Of a stretch of 64,000 nt of DNA, positions 34,122 through 43,400 are shown one piece after another. Location: the NCBI GenBank assembly GCA_039180675.1, contig JBCDDC010000020.1, forward strand, positions 34,867 to 98,866, in the 5' to 3' direction. The translations under genes were made by a program, and so were the position numbers. Source of the stretch: Thermohalobaculum sp039180675. GTDB lineage: Bacteria; Pseudomonadota; Alphaproteobacteria; Rhodobacterales; Rhodobacteraceae. Position 1 is the first letter of the stretch. Each line of letters starts with the position of its first letter. The notes below the pieces were generated by a model. That model saw only the letters and a program-made list of their open reading frames with translations, did not search any database and was not told where the DNA came from.

Positions 34122-34442
34122 AAAGTCCCCCAACTCTTTATCTGATCCGCTAGAGCCCGCTTGATCAAGATGACACACAGTGATGGCATCGTGAATATCC
34201 GATGAGATCCTGGATCTGGCATGCACCTGCCGCTGAAAACGGCCAACCGAACGGTGCCCGGTGCCCGGGCGAAGTGCAAGAGCAGGCGATCAGTCTTCCA
34301 GCATGCGCTACGCTGCACGCTCATGAGCCAGAAGAAACAAGGTGCCTCTGCAGGTTGTTGGCATCTGCTGCTCCGCAACGGGCTGACCGAACAGGCCCGA
34401 TCGTGTAGGCAGTTGGCTGTCCAGCTCTGGAGAAACCGCGCT
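34122..34442. other. Intergenic region between SDR gene and upp
   Basis: About 320 bases between divergent genes. An open frame runs through the last 220 bases into upp but has no ribosome site, no family similarity and a composition unlike a protein, so it was not called. A short direct repeat GGTGCCC occurs twice near 34253-34266. No clear promoter, riboswitch or terminator was recognised. Confidence 0.5.
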
Positions 34443-35072
34443 ATGCCCAAGCTCGTCACAATCGACCACCCTCTTATCGAACACAAACTGACCCTTATGC
34501 GGGATCGGGAAACGCCAACCGCCGTCTTCCGGCGCCTGTTGCGTGAGATCTCGATGCTGGCCGCCTATGAGGTGCTGCGCGACCTCGATCTAGAGGAAGT
34601 CGCAATTGAAACACCGGTCGCACCGATGATTGCCCGCAAGCTCGCGGGCAAGAAGCTCTGCTTTGTATCCGTCTTGAGGGCTGGAGACGGGCTCTTGCAG
34701 GGTCTTCTCGATCTCGTACCCTCGGCGCGGGTTGGCCATGTCGGCCTCTATCGGGACCCGGAGACGTTGGAGCCGGTCTCGTATTACAACAAGCTGCCAG
34801 ACGACATGGCACACCGCACGACCATAGTCGTCGATCCTATGCTAGCGACCGGCGGATCTGGAGCCGCCTCCGTCACCGAAGTGAAGAAGCTGGAGAGCCG
34901 GGACATCCGCTTTCTAGCCCTCGTCTCGGCGCCTGAAGGTGTGGAGGTCTTCCACCAGGCGCATCCCGATGTCCCTGTCTACACCTGCGCGCTCGATGAG
35001 AAGCTGAACGAAAAGGGTTATATCGTGCCCGGTCTCGGCGATGCCGGAGACAGGCTCTTCGGCACGAAATGA
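34443..35072 (+). CDS. upp: Uracil phosphoribosyltransferase
   Basis: Salvage enzyme of 209 residues converting uracil and PRPP to UMP. The PRPP-binding loop VVDPMLATGGSGAA is at 129-142, with Asp131; the flexible uracil-binding C-terminus PGLGDAGDRLFGT is present. ATG 34443 has GGAG at a usable distance and gives the standard length (about 208). It converges directly with the uracil-DNA glycosylase gene (adjacent stops). Confidence 0.94.
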   Translation: MPKLVTIDHPLIEHKLTLMRDRETPTAVFRRLLREISMLAAYEVLRDLDLEEVAIETPVAPMIARKLAGKKLCFVSVLRAGDGLLQGLLDLVPSARVGHVGLYRDPETLEPVSYYNKLPDDMAHRTTIVVDPMLATGGSGAASVTEVKKLESRDIRFLALVSAPEGVEVFHQAHPDVPVYTCALDEKLNEKGYIVPGLGDAGDRLFGTK

Positions 35073-35729
35073 TCAGGCTGCGATCGCCTCACGAGCTCCT
35101 CTGAACACCGCCTCGAACATATCGGCCGTCAAACGGCCAGTGTTGGTGTTGTAACGCGAGCAGTGATAGCTGGCGCGCAGGGTCAGATCGCCAATGCGAG
35201 AAACGGCGCCGTGACCAAACGGATGCGCGGCAACCCGTCCGCCCAAGGCTCGAACGGTCGAGTCGTGAGCGATCTTGCCCAGAGTGATGATCTGCGTCAG
35301 CCGGGGCAGGGCATCGATCCGCGCTTTCAGGAACGGACGGCAGGCATTGACCTCGGCGCCGACCGGCTTGTTCTGCGGCGGCACGCACCGCACGGCGTTG
35401 GTAATCATGCAGTCGGTCAGCGCCAATCCGTCATCCGGGCGCGCATCGAAAGCATCGTTGGAGAAGGCAAACTTGGCGAGGGTCGGATAGAGCAGGTCAC
35501 CTGCCCAGTCGCCTGTGAAGGGCCGACCCGTCCGGTTCGCACCGGTCACGCCCGGCGCAAGACCGACAATCAGCAATGAAGCATGATCATCGCCAAAACT
35601 GGGCACAGCACCGTTGAACCAGTCGGGATGGGTAGTTTCGTTCGCCTCTCTATAGGCGACGAGGCGTGTGCAGAGCGAGCAGTCTTTTGGGGCTTCTGGC
35701 GGGATAGACGCCTGATCAGGCGTCTGCAT
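35073..35729 (-). CDS. Uracil-DNA glycosylase, family 5 (UDGb) type
   Basis: DNA-repair glycosylase of 218 residues. Motif A reads GLAPGVTGANRTGRPFTGD, without the polar Asp/Asn of classical UDGs, and motif B reads HCSRYNTNTGR, close to the HPSRxNxxT pattern, both typical of the thermostable-type UDGb family. Four cysteines (C17 and C20 in CSLC, then in NAVRC and NACRPF) would bind an iron-sulfur cluster. The start at 35729 overlaps the NYN gene by 14 bases; a Met seven codons earlier is an alternative. Confidence 0.87.
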   Translation of the reverse strand: MQTPDQASIPPEAPKDCSLCTRLVAYREANETTHPDWFNGAVPSFGDDHASLLIVGLAPGVTGANRTGRPFTGDWAGDLLYPTLAKFAFSNDAFDARPDDGLALTDCMITNAVRCVPPQNKPVGAEVNACRPFLKARIDALPRLTQIITLGKIAHDSTVRALGGRVAAHPFGHGAVSRIGDLTLRASYHCSRYNTNTGRLTADMFEAVFRGAREAIAA

Positions 35730-36300
35730 CCTCGCCGCCCTCGTACTCATCTTCCGGCATGGCGGATTGCGGACGCGGCGGGCGGCCGATCACGTCCTTC
35801 AGATCTTCGAGCTCGATGAAGTTATCGGCCTGGCGGCGCAGGTCATCGGCGATCATTGGCGGCGATGAGCGGATCGTTGAGACGACTGAGACACGCACGC
35901 CCTTGCGCTGAACCGCCGCGACCAGAGACCGGAAGTCGCCGTCGCCCGAAAACAAAACTATATGCTCAACGTTGTCGGCCATCTCCATGGCATCGACGCA
36001 GAGTTCGATATCCATGTTGCCCTTGATCTTCCGCCGGCCGGTTGAGTCGGTGAACTCCTTCGCAGGCTTGGTCACGAGAGTGAAGCCATTGTAGTCGAGC
36101 CAGTCGACCAGGGGGCGTATCGGGGAGTACTCTTCGTTCTCGATGAGTGCCGTGTAGTAGAACGCACGCACCATCTTGCCACGGCGCATGAACTCTGAGC
36201 GGAGCAGCTTGTAGTCGATATCGAAACCGAGCGCTTTCGTGGCCGCGTAGAGATTTGACCCGTCAATGAACAGCGCAAGCCGTTCGTCACGATAAAACAT
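35716..36300 (-). CDS. NYN domain protein (LabA/DUF88-like)
   Basis: Protein of 194 residues with a PIN-like NYN ribonuclease fold. Conserved acidic positions are seen in LFIDGSNLYAA (Asp near 12), DIELCVDAM and LFSGDGDFRSLV. Relatives include LabA and human MARF1-type nucleases; the role in bacteria is mostly unknown, probably RNA processing. The C-terminus ends in an acidic tail (EDEYEGGEDADA). It overlaps the downstream glycosylase gene and is divergent from folK across 134 bases. Confidence 0.88.
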   Translation of the reverse strand: MFYRDERLALFIDGSNLYAATKALGFDIDYKLLRSEFMRRGKMVRAFYYTALIENEEYSPIRPLVDWLDYNGFTLVTKPAKEFTDSTGRRKIKGNMDIELCVDAMEMADNVEHIVLFSGDGDFRSLVAAVQRKGVRVSVVSTIRSSPPMIADDLRRQADNFIELEDLKDVIGRPPRPQSAMPEDEYEGGEDADA

Positions 36301-36434
36301 AGAGTGTCCTCAGAATTCCCAACTCTACTCGCTTACATGTAAATCTTGACCGTAGCGAACGAGTCGTGTTGCTGCCGCATCGACGTCTCTATAGGACCCT
36401 AATCCACTAAATCCAACTGATAAATGAAGATCTG

Positions 36435-37001
36435 ATGACGGATTTCGCGATTGCATTCGGGGCAAATCTGCCGTCGGGAGAGCTATCTCCGATGGAAAAT
36501 CTCAATCAGGCGTTGAAAAAACTCTGCGATTTCAGATCGATCCAGTTCAGGCGGCGCTCCAGGTGGTACCGCAGCCCGGCCTATCCGCCCGGATCAGGGC
36601 CTGACTTCGTCAATGGGGTCGCGATATTTTCCGGAGACCTCGCGGCTTACGAGGTTCTGGAAATGCTGCACCAGACGGAGGGGATGCTCGGGCGGGAACG
36701 CGAATGGCGCTGGGCGCCCCGGGTCTGCGATCTCGACCTTCTCTTCGCCGACCAGCAAATCTTGCCCGACCGCGCGACTTGCCTTGATTGGATCGAATTG
36801 GACCGGGGCAAGGCTCAGACGGTCGAACCCCCGCATCTCATCCTGCCCCACCCCCGCTTGCAAGACCGGGCCTTCGTTCTGGGACCACTTCACGAGATTG
36901 CACCTGATTGGATACATCCTGTGACAGGCCTCAACGTCGACGAAATGCTTCGCCGATTGCCAGACGTTGAACTTCAACAGCTTGAGCCGATTGAGGAATG
37001 A
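36435..37001 (+). CDS. folK: 2-amino-4-hydroxy-6-hydroxymethyldihydropteridine diphosphokinase
   Basis: Folate-pathway pyrophosphokinase of 188 residues. Motifs: FGANLPSGELSPMENL at the start (equivalent of the GSNLG box), PGSGPDFVNGV, and the signature RVCDLDLLFADQ followed by PHLILPHPRLQDRAFVLGPL. rpoZ starts 72 bases further on, the usual Rhodobacterales order. Confidence 0.93.
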   Translation: MTDFAIAFGANLPSGELSPMENLNQALKKLCDFRSIQFRRRSRWYRSPAYPPGSGPDFVNGVAIFSGDLAAYEVLEMLHQTEGMLGREREWRWAPRVCDLDLLFADQQILPDRATCLDWIELDRGKAQTVEPPHLILPHPRLQDRAFVLGPLHEIAPDWIHPVTGLNVDEMLRRLPDVELQQLEPIEE

Positions 37002-37073
37002 AGCCTTGCAATGCGTGTTCCCGCGGCCTATTTGTCGCGCTCTTCGAAGATAAACCCGATTGGAGCAACGCCG

Positions 37074-37433
37074 ATGGCTCGCGTTACCGTTGAAGATTGC
37101 GTCGATAAGGTTCCGAACCGTTTTGACCTTGTCATGATGGCCGCCCACCGTGCGCGCACTCTGTCATCCGGTGCGCCGATTACGATCGACCGTGACAACG
37201 ACAAGAACCCGGTCGTAGCACTGCGCGAGATCGCGGATCAGACCCTCACTCCCGAAATCCTCATGGAAGAGGCGATCGAGAGCAATCAGCAGCACATCGA
37301 GGTGGACGAGCCTGAAGAGGACAACATGGCGCTTCTGATGGGTGGCGGGATTGAGGATCAGCGCGCACCCGTCGCAGATGACCTCGACGAAGAGAAACTG
37401 CTTCGCGCTCTCATGGCCGAGCAGGGCAAATGA
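37074..37433 (+). CDS. rpoZ: DNA-directed RNA polymerase subunit omega
   Basis: RNA polymerase omega subunit, 119 residues, longer than the E. coli protein as usual in alphaproteobacteria. The conserved core is MARVTVEDCVDKVPNRFDLVMMAAHRAR followed by NPVVALREIAD. The C-terminal 50 residues are acidic. ATG 37074 gives the standard N-terminus; an upstream frame is ignored. It precedes rsh, whose product works through ppGpp, which binds RNA polymerase at omega. Confidence 0.95.
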   Translation: MARVTVEDCVDKVPNRFDLVMMAAHRARTLSSGAPITIDRDNDKNPVVALREIADQTLTPEILMEEAIESNQQHIEVDEPEEDNMALLMGGGIEDQRAPVADDLDEEKLLRALMAEQGK

Positions 37434-37438
37434 TGTAA

Positions 37439-37460
37439 CGCCCTCCCTCGCCGGAGGGCG
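37439..37460 (+). other. Stem-loop in the rpoZ-rsh intergenic mRNA
   Basis: Eight-base perfect stem CGCCCTCC / GGAGGGCG with a six-base loop directly before the GGAGGAG ribosome site of rsh. There is no T tract, so it is not an intrinsic terminator. It may stabilise the upstream mRNA or affect rsh translation. Confidence 0.5.
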
Positions 37461-37475
37461 GAGGAGACCAGTCCC

Positions 37476-39680
37476 GTGATCCGTCAGTTCGAACTTGTCG
37501 AGCGGGTGCGGGACTACAACCCCAACACCGACGAAAGCCTTCTGAACCGGGCCTATGTGTTCGGCGCGAAGGCGCATGCGCATCAGCGCCGTGCGAACGG
37601 GGAGCCCTATTTCGGGCATCCGCTTGAAGTGGCTTCGATCCTCACCGGCCTGCATCTAGACGATGCGTCAATCGTGACGGCGCTGCTGCATGATACCGTC
37701 GAGGACACGGAAGCCACTCACGAAGAGATCTCGCGTCTCTTTGGCGACGAGATCTCAAACCTCGTCGATGGTGTCACGAAACTCACCAAGCTCGAGCTCA
37801 CGAGCCAGGACAGCGCTCAGGCCGAGAACTTCAGGAAACTCCTGCTTGCAGTTGCACGGGACGTGCGTGTGATCCTCGTCAAACTGGCAGACCGGCTCCA
37901 CAACATGCGAACGATCGGCAATCTGAAGCCGAAGAAGCGCGAGCGGATCGCGCGTGAGACAATGGACATCTACGCCCCGCTCGCCGGGCGGATGGGCATG
38001 CAGCAGATCCGCGAAGAACTCGAGGACCTCTGTTTCGAAGTGCTCCAGGCCGAGGCGCGCACATCAATCATGCGCCGCTTTCTGAAGCTTCGCGCTGAAA
38101 AGGGGGACATGATCCCCACAATCACGGCAGAGATCCGCGACATCCTGCTGGCCTCGGGCATGGTCGCCGAAGTGATCGGGCGCGAGAAGAAGCCCTATTC
38201 GATCTGGCGAAAGATGGAGGAGAAACAGACGACCTTCTCCCAGCTTTCCGACATCTACGCATTCCGGATCATCTGTCGCAGCGAGGACGATTGCTACCGC
38301 ACTCTTGGCGTCATCCACCGCCACTGGCGCGTGGTGCCGGGCCGGTTCAAGGATTATATCTCCAGTCCGAAGGCCAACGGCTACCGGTCGATCCACACGA
38401 CCGTCTACGGGACCCGCAAAGGTGAGACCAAGGGCATGCGGATCGAGATGCAGATCCGCACCGCCAGCATGCACGCGGTGGCCGAAACGGGGGTCGCAGC
38501 GCACTGGGCATATAAAGACGGCGCGCGGGTCGAAAACCCCTTCGCGGTTGACCCATATCACTGGTTGCGCGAATTGGTCGAGCGGCTGGAGAAAGGTGAC
38601 GAACCCGAAGACTTCCTGGAGCATGTCAAACTCGACATGTTCACTGATCAGGTCTTCTGCTTCACGCCTAAGGGGGACGTGATCGGCATGCCGCGCGGGG
38701 CCACGCCGATCGACTTCGCCTACGCAATCCATACCCGCGTTGGCGATCGCTGTGTTGCAGCCATCATCGATGGGCGCCGTGTTCCGCTCTGGACCCGGTT
38801 GCGCAACGGTCAGCAGGTCGAGATCGTTCTCGCGGAGGGGCAGCGCCCTTCCCCAAGCTGGGAGGATATGGCGATCACCGGCAAGGCGAAGGCTGCGATC
38901 CGACGAAGCCTGCGTGACCGGGTCCGGACTGAACGGATCACCCTCGGCCGCGATCTTGTCACCCAAAGCTTCGCGCGGATCGGCCGTGACGCAGGCGAGA
39001 AGACGCTGGCGACAGCGGCGGAGCGCTTGGGGATCGCCAACACTGATGAGATGCTCGTGATGCTGGCCGAGGGCAGGATAACGTCACGCCAGATCACCGA
39101 TGCAGTCTATCCCAGCCAGAAAGAACGCTCGGCATTGCCAGATGCTACCGTTCCCGGGATCAAGGTTCGTGGAGTTAAAAGAGGCGAGGCGATCCGGACC
39201 TGCACATCCTGCTGGCCGGTTCCGGGAGACCGGATCATCGGGCTAACCCGCCGCGGGCAGATCGTGATCCACGCCATCTCCTGCCCGCTCCTGGCGGAGT
39301 TCGAGGACGATCTGGAGCGCTGGCATGACCTTACCTGGGATCCGGAGGCCAACGCGCTTCCCACCAACGTGGCCAAGATCACGCTCACGCTCGCGAACGA
39401 ACCCGGAGCGCTGGGCGCCGTTTGTTCGCTGGTGGGCGAGGCGCAGGCCAACATCGACAACATCGTGATCACGAACCGCAAGCCCGATTTCTTTGCGATG
39501 GGGATTGAGCTGGAGGTGAGAGACGTAAAACACCTGAGCGACATCATTGCCTCATTAAAGGCACAAGACTTTGTCAACTTGGTCGAGCGAGAGGTAACGG
39601 CGCCCGGTCACGATCTCGATGATTTGGCTGGCGCTCAACCCCGCCTGCCGCTAGGTACCCAACCAGCGCGGCGGCACTGA
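37476..39680 (+). CDS. rsh: Bifunctional (p)ppGpp synthetase/hydrolase (Rsh)
   Basis: Stringent-response regulator of 734 residues. The HD hydrolase domain is intact (His48, HDTVED at 72-77). The synthetase domain contains KKPYSIWRKM, RFKD near 289-292 (the RxKD form of bifunctional enzymes) and YRSIHTTVYG. A TGS domain (VFCFTPKGDVIGMPRGATPIDFAYAIHT) follows, then a Zn-finger-like region and a C-terminal ACT domain. GTG 37476 has GGAGGAGA upstream. As the only RelA/SpoT homologue seen here it probably does both making and breaking of ppGpp. Confidence 0.95.
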   Translation: MIRQFELVERVRDYNPNTDESLLNRAYVFGAKAHAHQRRANGEPYFGHPLEVASILTGLHLDDASIVTALLHDTVEDTEATHEEISRLFGDEISNLVDGVTKLTKLELTSQDSAQAENFRKLLLAVARDVRVILVKLADRLHNMRTIGNLKPKKRERIARETMDIYAPLAGRMGMQQIREELEDLCFEVLQAEARTSIMRRFLKLRAEKGDMIPTITAEIRDILLASGMVAEVIGREKKPYSIWRKMEEKQTTFSQLSDIYAFRIICRSEDDCYRTLGVIHRHWRVVPGRFKDYISSPKANGYRSIHTTVYGTRKGETKGMRIEMQIRTASMHAVAETGVAAHWAYKDGARVENPFAVDPYHWLRELVERLEKGDEPEDFLEHVKLDMFTDQVFCFTPKGDVIGMPRGATPIDFAYAIHTRVGDRCVAAIIDGRRVPLWTRLRNGQQVEIVLAEGQRPSPSWEDMAITGKAKAAIRRSLRDRVRTERITLGRDLVTQSFARIGRDAGEKTLATAAERLGIANTDEMLVMLAEGRITSRQITDAVYPSQKERSALPDATVPGIKVRGVKRGEAIRTCTSCWPVPGDRIIGLTRRGQIVIHAISCPLLAEFEDDLERWHDLTWDPEANALPTNVAKITLTLANEPGALGAVCSLVGEAQANIDNIVITNRKPDFFAMGIELEVRDVKHLSDIIASLKAQDFVNLVEREVTAPGHDLDDLAGAQPRLPLGTQPARRH

Positions 39681-39723
39681 AACACGCGGCACTGAGCCAA
39701 AAGATGAAAGACCGACTCGCAGG

Positions 39724-40401
39724 ATGATCCTCAAACGGCGAGAACGACCCGGATTTTGGACGCGGATGCGAGAGTTCATCGCTCCGCGCAAAGGCTTCAC
39801 CCGGGGCATGGAATACATCGGCAAGCGCATGAAGCGTTTGCCGGACAGCCCGCATCGAATCGCACTCGGTTTCGCCTGCGGCGCCTTTGCCAGCTTCTCG
39901 CCATTTTTCGGGTTTCATTTCTTCGTCGCGGCAGGTTGCGCCTGGCTTGTGAGGGGCAACATCCTCGCGTCACTGTTCGGCACCATCATCGGCAACCCAA
40001 TCAGCTTTCCGCTGATTTCAACCGCATCACTATCGACTGGGCGCTGGATCTTCGGCAGCACATCCGAAGAATCCGGGTTCGACGCTGTTATGGATGCGTT
40101 CTCGGAGGCCTTGAAATCAATCTGGGCGACCATGAGAAGCTGGTTCGGCTATGAACAGAGCATGGTGGATGGCCTCGTAAGCTTCTTCTACGAGGTTTTC
40201 CTGCCCTATCTCGTGGGTGGCATTCCCTGCGGCATTCTCGCGGCAGTTATATCCTATTGGCTGCTCGGCCCGATCGTGGCAGCTTATCAAAAGCGCCGCC
40301 GCAGGAAGCTGGAGGAAATCCAGAAGGCCCGCCGCGAAGCGCAGGACCGCGAATTCGCTGATTACATCATGCGAGATGGCAGGGAGGGCGATAATGCCTG
40401 A
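39724..40401 (+). CDS. DUF2062 membrane protein
   Basis: Protein of 225 residues with the DUF2062 pattern: PHRIALGFACGAFASFSPFFGFHF near 40-63, GNILASLFGTIIGNPISFPL near 78-98, and a C-terminal hydrophobic pair. About three to four transmembrane helices are expected, and the tail is basic then acidic. The function is unknown. It overlaps pdxJ by eight bases, so the two are co-translated. Confidence 0.85.
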   Translation: MILKRRERPGFWTRMREFIAPRKGFTRGMEYIGKRMKRLPDSPHRIALGFACGAFASFSPFFGFHFFVAAGCAWLVRGNILASLFGTIIGNPISFPLISTASLSTGRWIFGSTSEESGFDAVMDAFSEALKSIWATMRSWFGYEQSMVDGLVSFFYEVFLPYLVGGIPCGILAAVISYWLLGPIVAAYQKRRRRKLEEIQKARREAQDREFADYIMRDGREGDNA

Positions 40402-41191
40402 GACCATTGACCGGATCACCCGACCGCTTGGCAAACTCCGCCTCGGCGTGAACATCGATCACGTCGCCACCATCCGCAATGCGCGCGGCGGCGATGTGCC
40501 GGACCCGGTTCGGGCAGCGAAACTGGCCGAGCAAGCTGGTGCCGATGGGATCACGGCGCATCTGCGCGAAGACCGCCGCCATATCACCGACGGCGATATC
40601 GAGAGGCTGATGAGTGCGCTTAGCCTGCCGCTGAATTTTGAAATGGCGGCAACCGACGAGATGCAGGCGATCGCGCTCCGCCACAAGCCCCACGCCGTCT
40701 GCATCGTGCCGGAGCGGCGCGAGGAGCGGACGACCGAGGGTGGACTTGAGGTCGCGCGGGAGGAGAACCGCCTGGCACATTTCATCGCCCCGCTGCGCGA
40801 AGCCGGTTGCCGGGTCTCGATCTTCATTGCCGCCGATCGGCGCCAGATCGAGGCGGCCGCACGAATCGGGGCACCGGTGATCGAACTGCACACCGGAGCC
40901 TATTGCGACGCGCATGCGGAGGCTCGCTTTGAAGACCGTGACGCAGAGCTGGAGCGTCTGAACGAGATGTCGGCTTTTGCGCACTCCCTCGGGCTGGAAG
41001 TCCACGCAGGGCATGGCCTGACCTTCGATACCGTCGCACCGGTCGCTGCATTTCCGGAAGTTATGGAGCTCAATATCGGCCACTTCCTGGTGGGCGAGGC
41101 GATCTTCTCCGGCCTCGACAGCTCGATTCGGCGTATGCGTGAGCTGATGGATCGTGCACGGCGCGACGCGTTTGGCGAAGGTGTTGCGTGA
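40394..41191 (+). CDS. pdxJ: Pyridoxine 5'-phosphate synthase
   Basis: Vitamin B6 enzyme of 265 residues joining 3-amino-1-hydroxyacetone phosphate and deoxyxylulose phosphate. Motifs: RLGVNIDHVATIRNARGG, ITAHLREDRRHI, NFEMAATDEM, CIVPERREERTTEGG and VHAGHGL. The ATG at 40394 lies inside the DUF2062 gene end. The stop overlaps the LysE-family gene (GTGA). Confidence 0.95.
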   Translation: MPETIDRITRPLGKLRLGVNIDHVATIRNARGGDVPDPVRAAKLAEQAGADGITAHLREDRRHITDGDIERLMSALSLPLNFEMAATDEMQAIALRHKPHAVCIVPERREERTTEGGLEVAREENRLAHFIAPLREAGCRVSIFIAADRRQIEAAARIGAPVIELHTGAYCDAHAEARFEDRDAELERLNEMSAFAHSLGLEVHAGHGLTFDTVAPVAAFPEVMELNIGHFLVGEAIFSGLDSSIRRMRELMDRARRDAFGEGVA

Positions 41192-41820
41192 TCGAGCTGA
41201 GCTATCTGATCGCTCCCTGCCTGGCTTTCCTGATCGCCGCCGGATCTCCCGGACCTGCAACACTCGCCGTGATGGGAACATCGATGCTGAGAGGCCGGCG
41301 CGCGGGCTATGCGCTCTCGGCCGGTCTGACGCTTGGTCTCGCGTTCTGGGGTTGGCTTGCCGCGGCGGGCTTCGGCGCGCTTCTGGTGCACTGGGCGCCT
41401 GGTATGCTGGCATTGCGCCTGATCGGGGGCGCTTATCTCCTCTATCTCGCCTGGCAGTCTGCAAAGTCCGCTTTGCGCGAAGAAGACGTCAGCATATCCG
41501 CCGTCGCGGCGGAGGAGCCTAGGCGCATGTTCCTTCGCGGGTTGCTGCTGAACCTGACGAACCCGAAAGCGCTTTTGGCTTGGGCGGCTGTGATCGCGAT
41601 CGGGATCGGCCCCACATCGACGCCGGGCGAAATTGCAACCATCGTCTCCGTCTGCACCGCTATTGGTCTCGTAATCTACCTCGGTTATGCCGCGTTCTTC
41701 TCCACCAATCGGGTGATGCGGACCTATCGAAGCGCCCGGCGTTCGATCGAAGGCATCTTCGCGGCGCTTTTCGGAGCGGCTGCGATGAAGCTCATCTTCG
41801 GCCGAGCCGACCCGACGTGA
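41188..41820 (+). CDS. LysE family exporter
   Basis: Inner-membrane amino-acid exporter of the RhtB/LysE type, 210 residues, with about six hydrophobic helices. The family marks are PCLAFLIAAGSPGPATLAVMG at the start and LRLIGGAYLLYLAWQS followed by RGLLLNLTNPKALLAWAAV. The substrate cannot be told. GTG 41188 overlaps the pdxJ stop. Confidence 0.9.
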   Translation: MIELSYLIAPCLAFLIAAGSPGPATLAVMGTSMLRGRRAGYALSAGLTLGLAFWGWLAAAGFGALLVHWAPGMLALRLIGGAYLLYLAWQSAKSALREEDVSISAVAAEEPRRMFLRGLLLNLTNPKALLAWAAVIAIGIGPTSTPGEIATIVSVCTAIGLVIYLGYAAFFSTNRVMRTYRSARRSIEGIFAALFGAAAMKLIFGRADPT

Positions 41821-41915
41821 CATCCGGCGCGAGTTGACCCGAGGCGAGGGTCTTTCGGTTGACAGCTCATCCAGCATCGCTGTCTCTTGTCCGGGTCCAT
41901 GGAGCAAAGCATCAG

Positions 41916-42338
41916 ATGATTGTCGGTATCGGATCGGACCTTGCGGATATTCGCCGCATTGAGCGGACATTGAACCGCTTTGGCGATCGTTTCGTAAAGC
42001 GCGTCTTTACCGAGATTGAGCAGGCAAAGTCGGACAAGCGGCGCGAACGGGCGGCGTCTTATGCAAAGCGCTGGGCTGCCAAGGAGGCCTGTTCCAAGGC
42101 GCTCGGCACAGGCCTGCGCATGGGCGTGGCGTGGCGCGAGATGGGCGTGGTCAACCTCAACTCTGGAAAACCGACGATGACCCTCACCGGCGGTGCGGAG
42201 GAACGCCTGCTCGGGCTCATTCCAACAGGCATGGAGCCCAGGATACACCTGACAATCACCGACGATCATCCCTATGCTCAGGCCTTCGTAGTGATCGAAG
42301 CGGTGAACATCGACATGCCATTTGCGTCCGCCGATTAG
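41916..42338 (+). CDS. acpS: Holo-[acyl-carrier-protein] synthase
   Basis: Phosphopantetheinyl transferase of 140 residues that activates acyl carrier protein with CoA. The two metal-binding motifs GIGSDLADIRRI (Asp8) and RWAAKEACSKALG (Glu near 58) are present. ATG 41916 gives the normal N-terminus. It follows pdxJ-lysE, and signal peptidase I and RNase III lie further downstream as in related genomes. Confidence 0.93.
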   Translation: MIVGIGSDLADIRRIERTLNRFGDRFVKRVFTEIEQAKSDKRRERAASYAKRWAAKEACSKALGTGLRMGVAWREMGVVNLNSGKPTMTLTGGAEERLLGLIPTGMEPRIHLTITDDHPYAQAFVVIEAVNIDMPFASAD

Positions 42339-42394
42339 GCTTTTTTGGCAAGGAGAGCCTGCAAAGCGAGCCCTCGAAGAGACTGAAGAGAACC

Positions 42395-43318
42395 ATGCGA
42401 TTTCTTCTATCAATCTGTCTGATCCTGATGCCGGCCATGGCGATTGGTCAGAACATCGAGCATCAGGGTATCAAGCGCTGGTTTCACGTGTTTGACGCTG
42501 GGATCGCAGACCAGGAAAACGCACCGATGATCGTGAGCCTGCATGGCTACATGTCCAAAGACTCCGCGCTCGCTGCACGCACCAATCCCGCCTATGTCTC
42601 CTGGCCTGAGTTGGAGCGATTGGCGCGTATCCACAACTTCCGGATCCTCTACCCGCTTGCATTCGAAGGGCGGTGGAGCCTCTTTCCGGGCATCAAAGGC
42701 GCGGTTCTGGAGGACCGGACACCGATCGACGATGTGGGATTTGTTCTCAAGTTGGTTCAGACCATGATCGAGGATGGCATTGCGGACCCGAACCGGATCT
42801 ATCTGCAGGGTCTCTCCGACGGCGCGATTATGACCTTCCGGCTGCTTTGTATTGCGGACAGTCCCTTCGCTGCTGGCGCGCCGGTCATTGGCTTCATGCG
42901 AGAGGAGCATCTAGAGGATTGCAGCCAAGATCTTCCACCACCAATCCTTGTCATCGCAGGCACGCTCGACCGCATTCTGCCTTACGACGGCTGGCTCTAC
43001 ACGACCGGGCGGTACATCTCGGTCCCGGAAACGATGGAGTTCTGGCGGAAGCGTTACGGATGCACGGAGCAGACGTCGACAACACTCAAGGACATTGCTC
43101 CTGACGACCAGAGTACCGTGACCCGTGTCGATTGGACCGGCTGCTCACGTGAGGGCGCGATCCGGCTCTACCGGGTCGAGGGTGGCGGACATCAAGCCCC
43201 CAGCTTCTCGCCACCCGCATCCGAATGGGCCAAAACCAGGGCGGGCCCCAGGAACCGCGACATCGAGACCGCCAACCATGTCTGGTCTTTCTTCCAAGAG
43301 TTTCACCAGGCTAACTGA
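42395..43318 (+). CDS. Secreted esterase, PHB-depolymerase-like
   Basis: Protein of 307 residues with a cleavable signal peptide (MRFLLSICLILMPAMAIG). The catalytic triad is suggested by the elbow GLSDGA (Ser near 142), Asp in GTLDRILPYDG and His in GGGHQAP. It resembles the LpqC/feruloyl-esterase and polyhydroxybutyrate-depolymerase group of COG3509. Six cysteines are present, compatible with disulfides in the periplasm or outside. It is inserted between acpS and lepB and is not part of the standard cluster. Confidence 0.85.
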   Translation: MRFLLSICLILMPAMAIGQNIEHQGIKRWFHVFDAGIADQENAPMIVSLHGYMSKDSALAARTNPAYVSWPELERLARIHNFRILYPLAFEGRWSLFPGIKGAVLEDRTPIDDVGFVLKLVQTMIEDGIADPNRIYLQGLSDGAIMTFRLLCIADSPFAAGAPVIGFMREEHLEDCSQDLPPPILVIAGTLDRILPYDGWLYTTGRYISVPETMEFWRKRYGCTEQTSTTLKDIAPDDQSTVTRVDWTGCSREGAIRLYRVEGGGHQAPSFSPPASEWAKTRAGPRNRDIETANHVWSFFQEFHQAN

Positions 43319-43400
43319 GCACGCTCCCGTTTCTTGACTTCCCGGTCTGCGCCCGTCACATCAGCGCGAACCGATTATCGCGAGGAAGAGACCGCCGCAC

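Noticed and set aside
34221..34442. N-terminal extension of upp by 74 codons
   Set aside because: Upp of standard length starts at 34443 with GGAG upstream; the extension has no similarity or ribosome site.
42339..42372. Terminator after acpS (AGGC...GCCT around a T run)
   Set aside because: Stem of only four bases with the T run inside the loop; not a convincing terminator.
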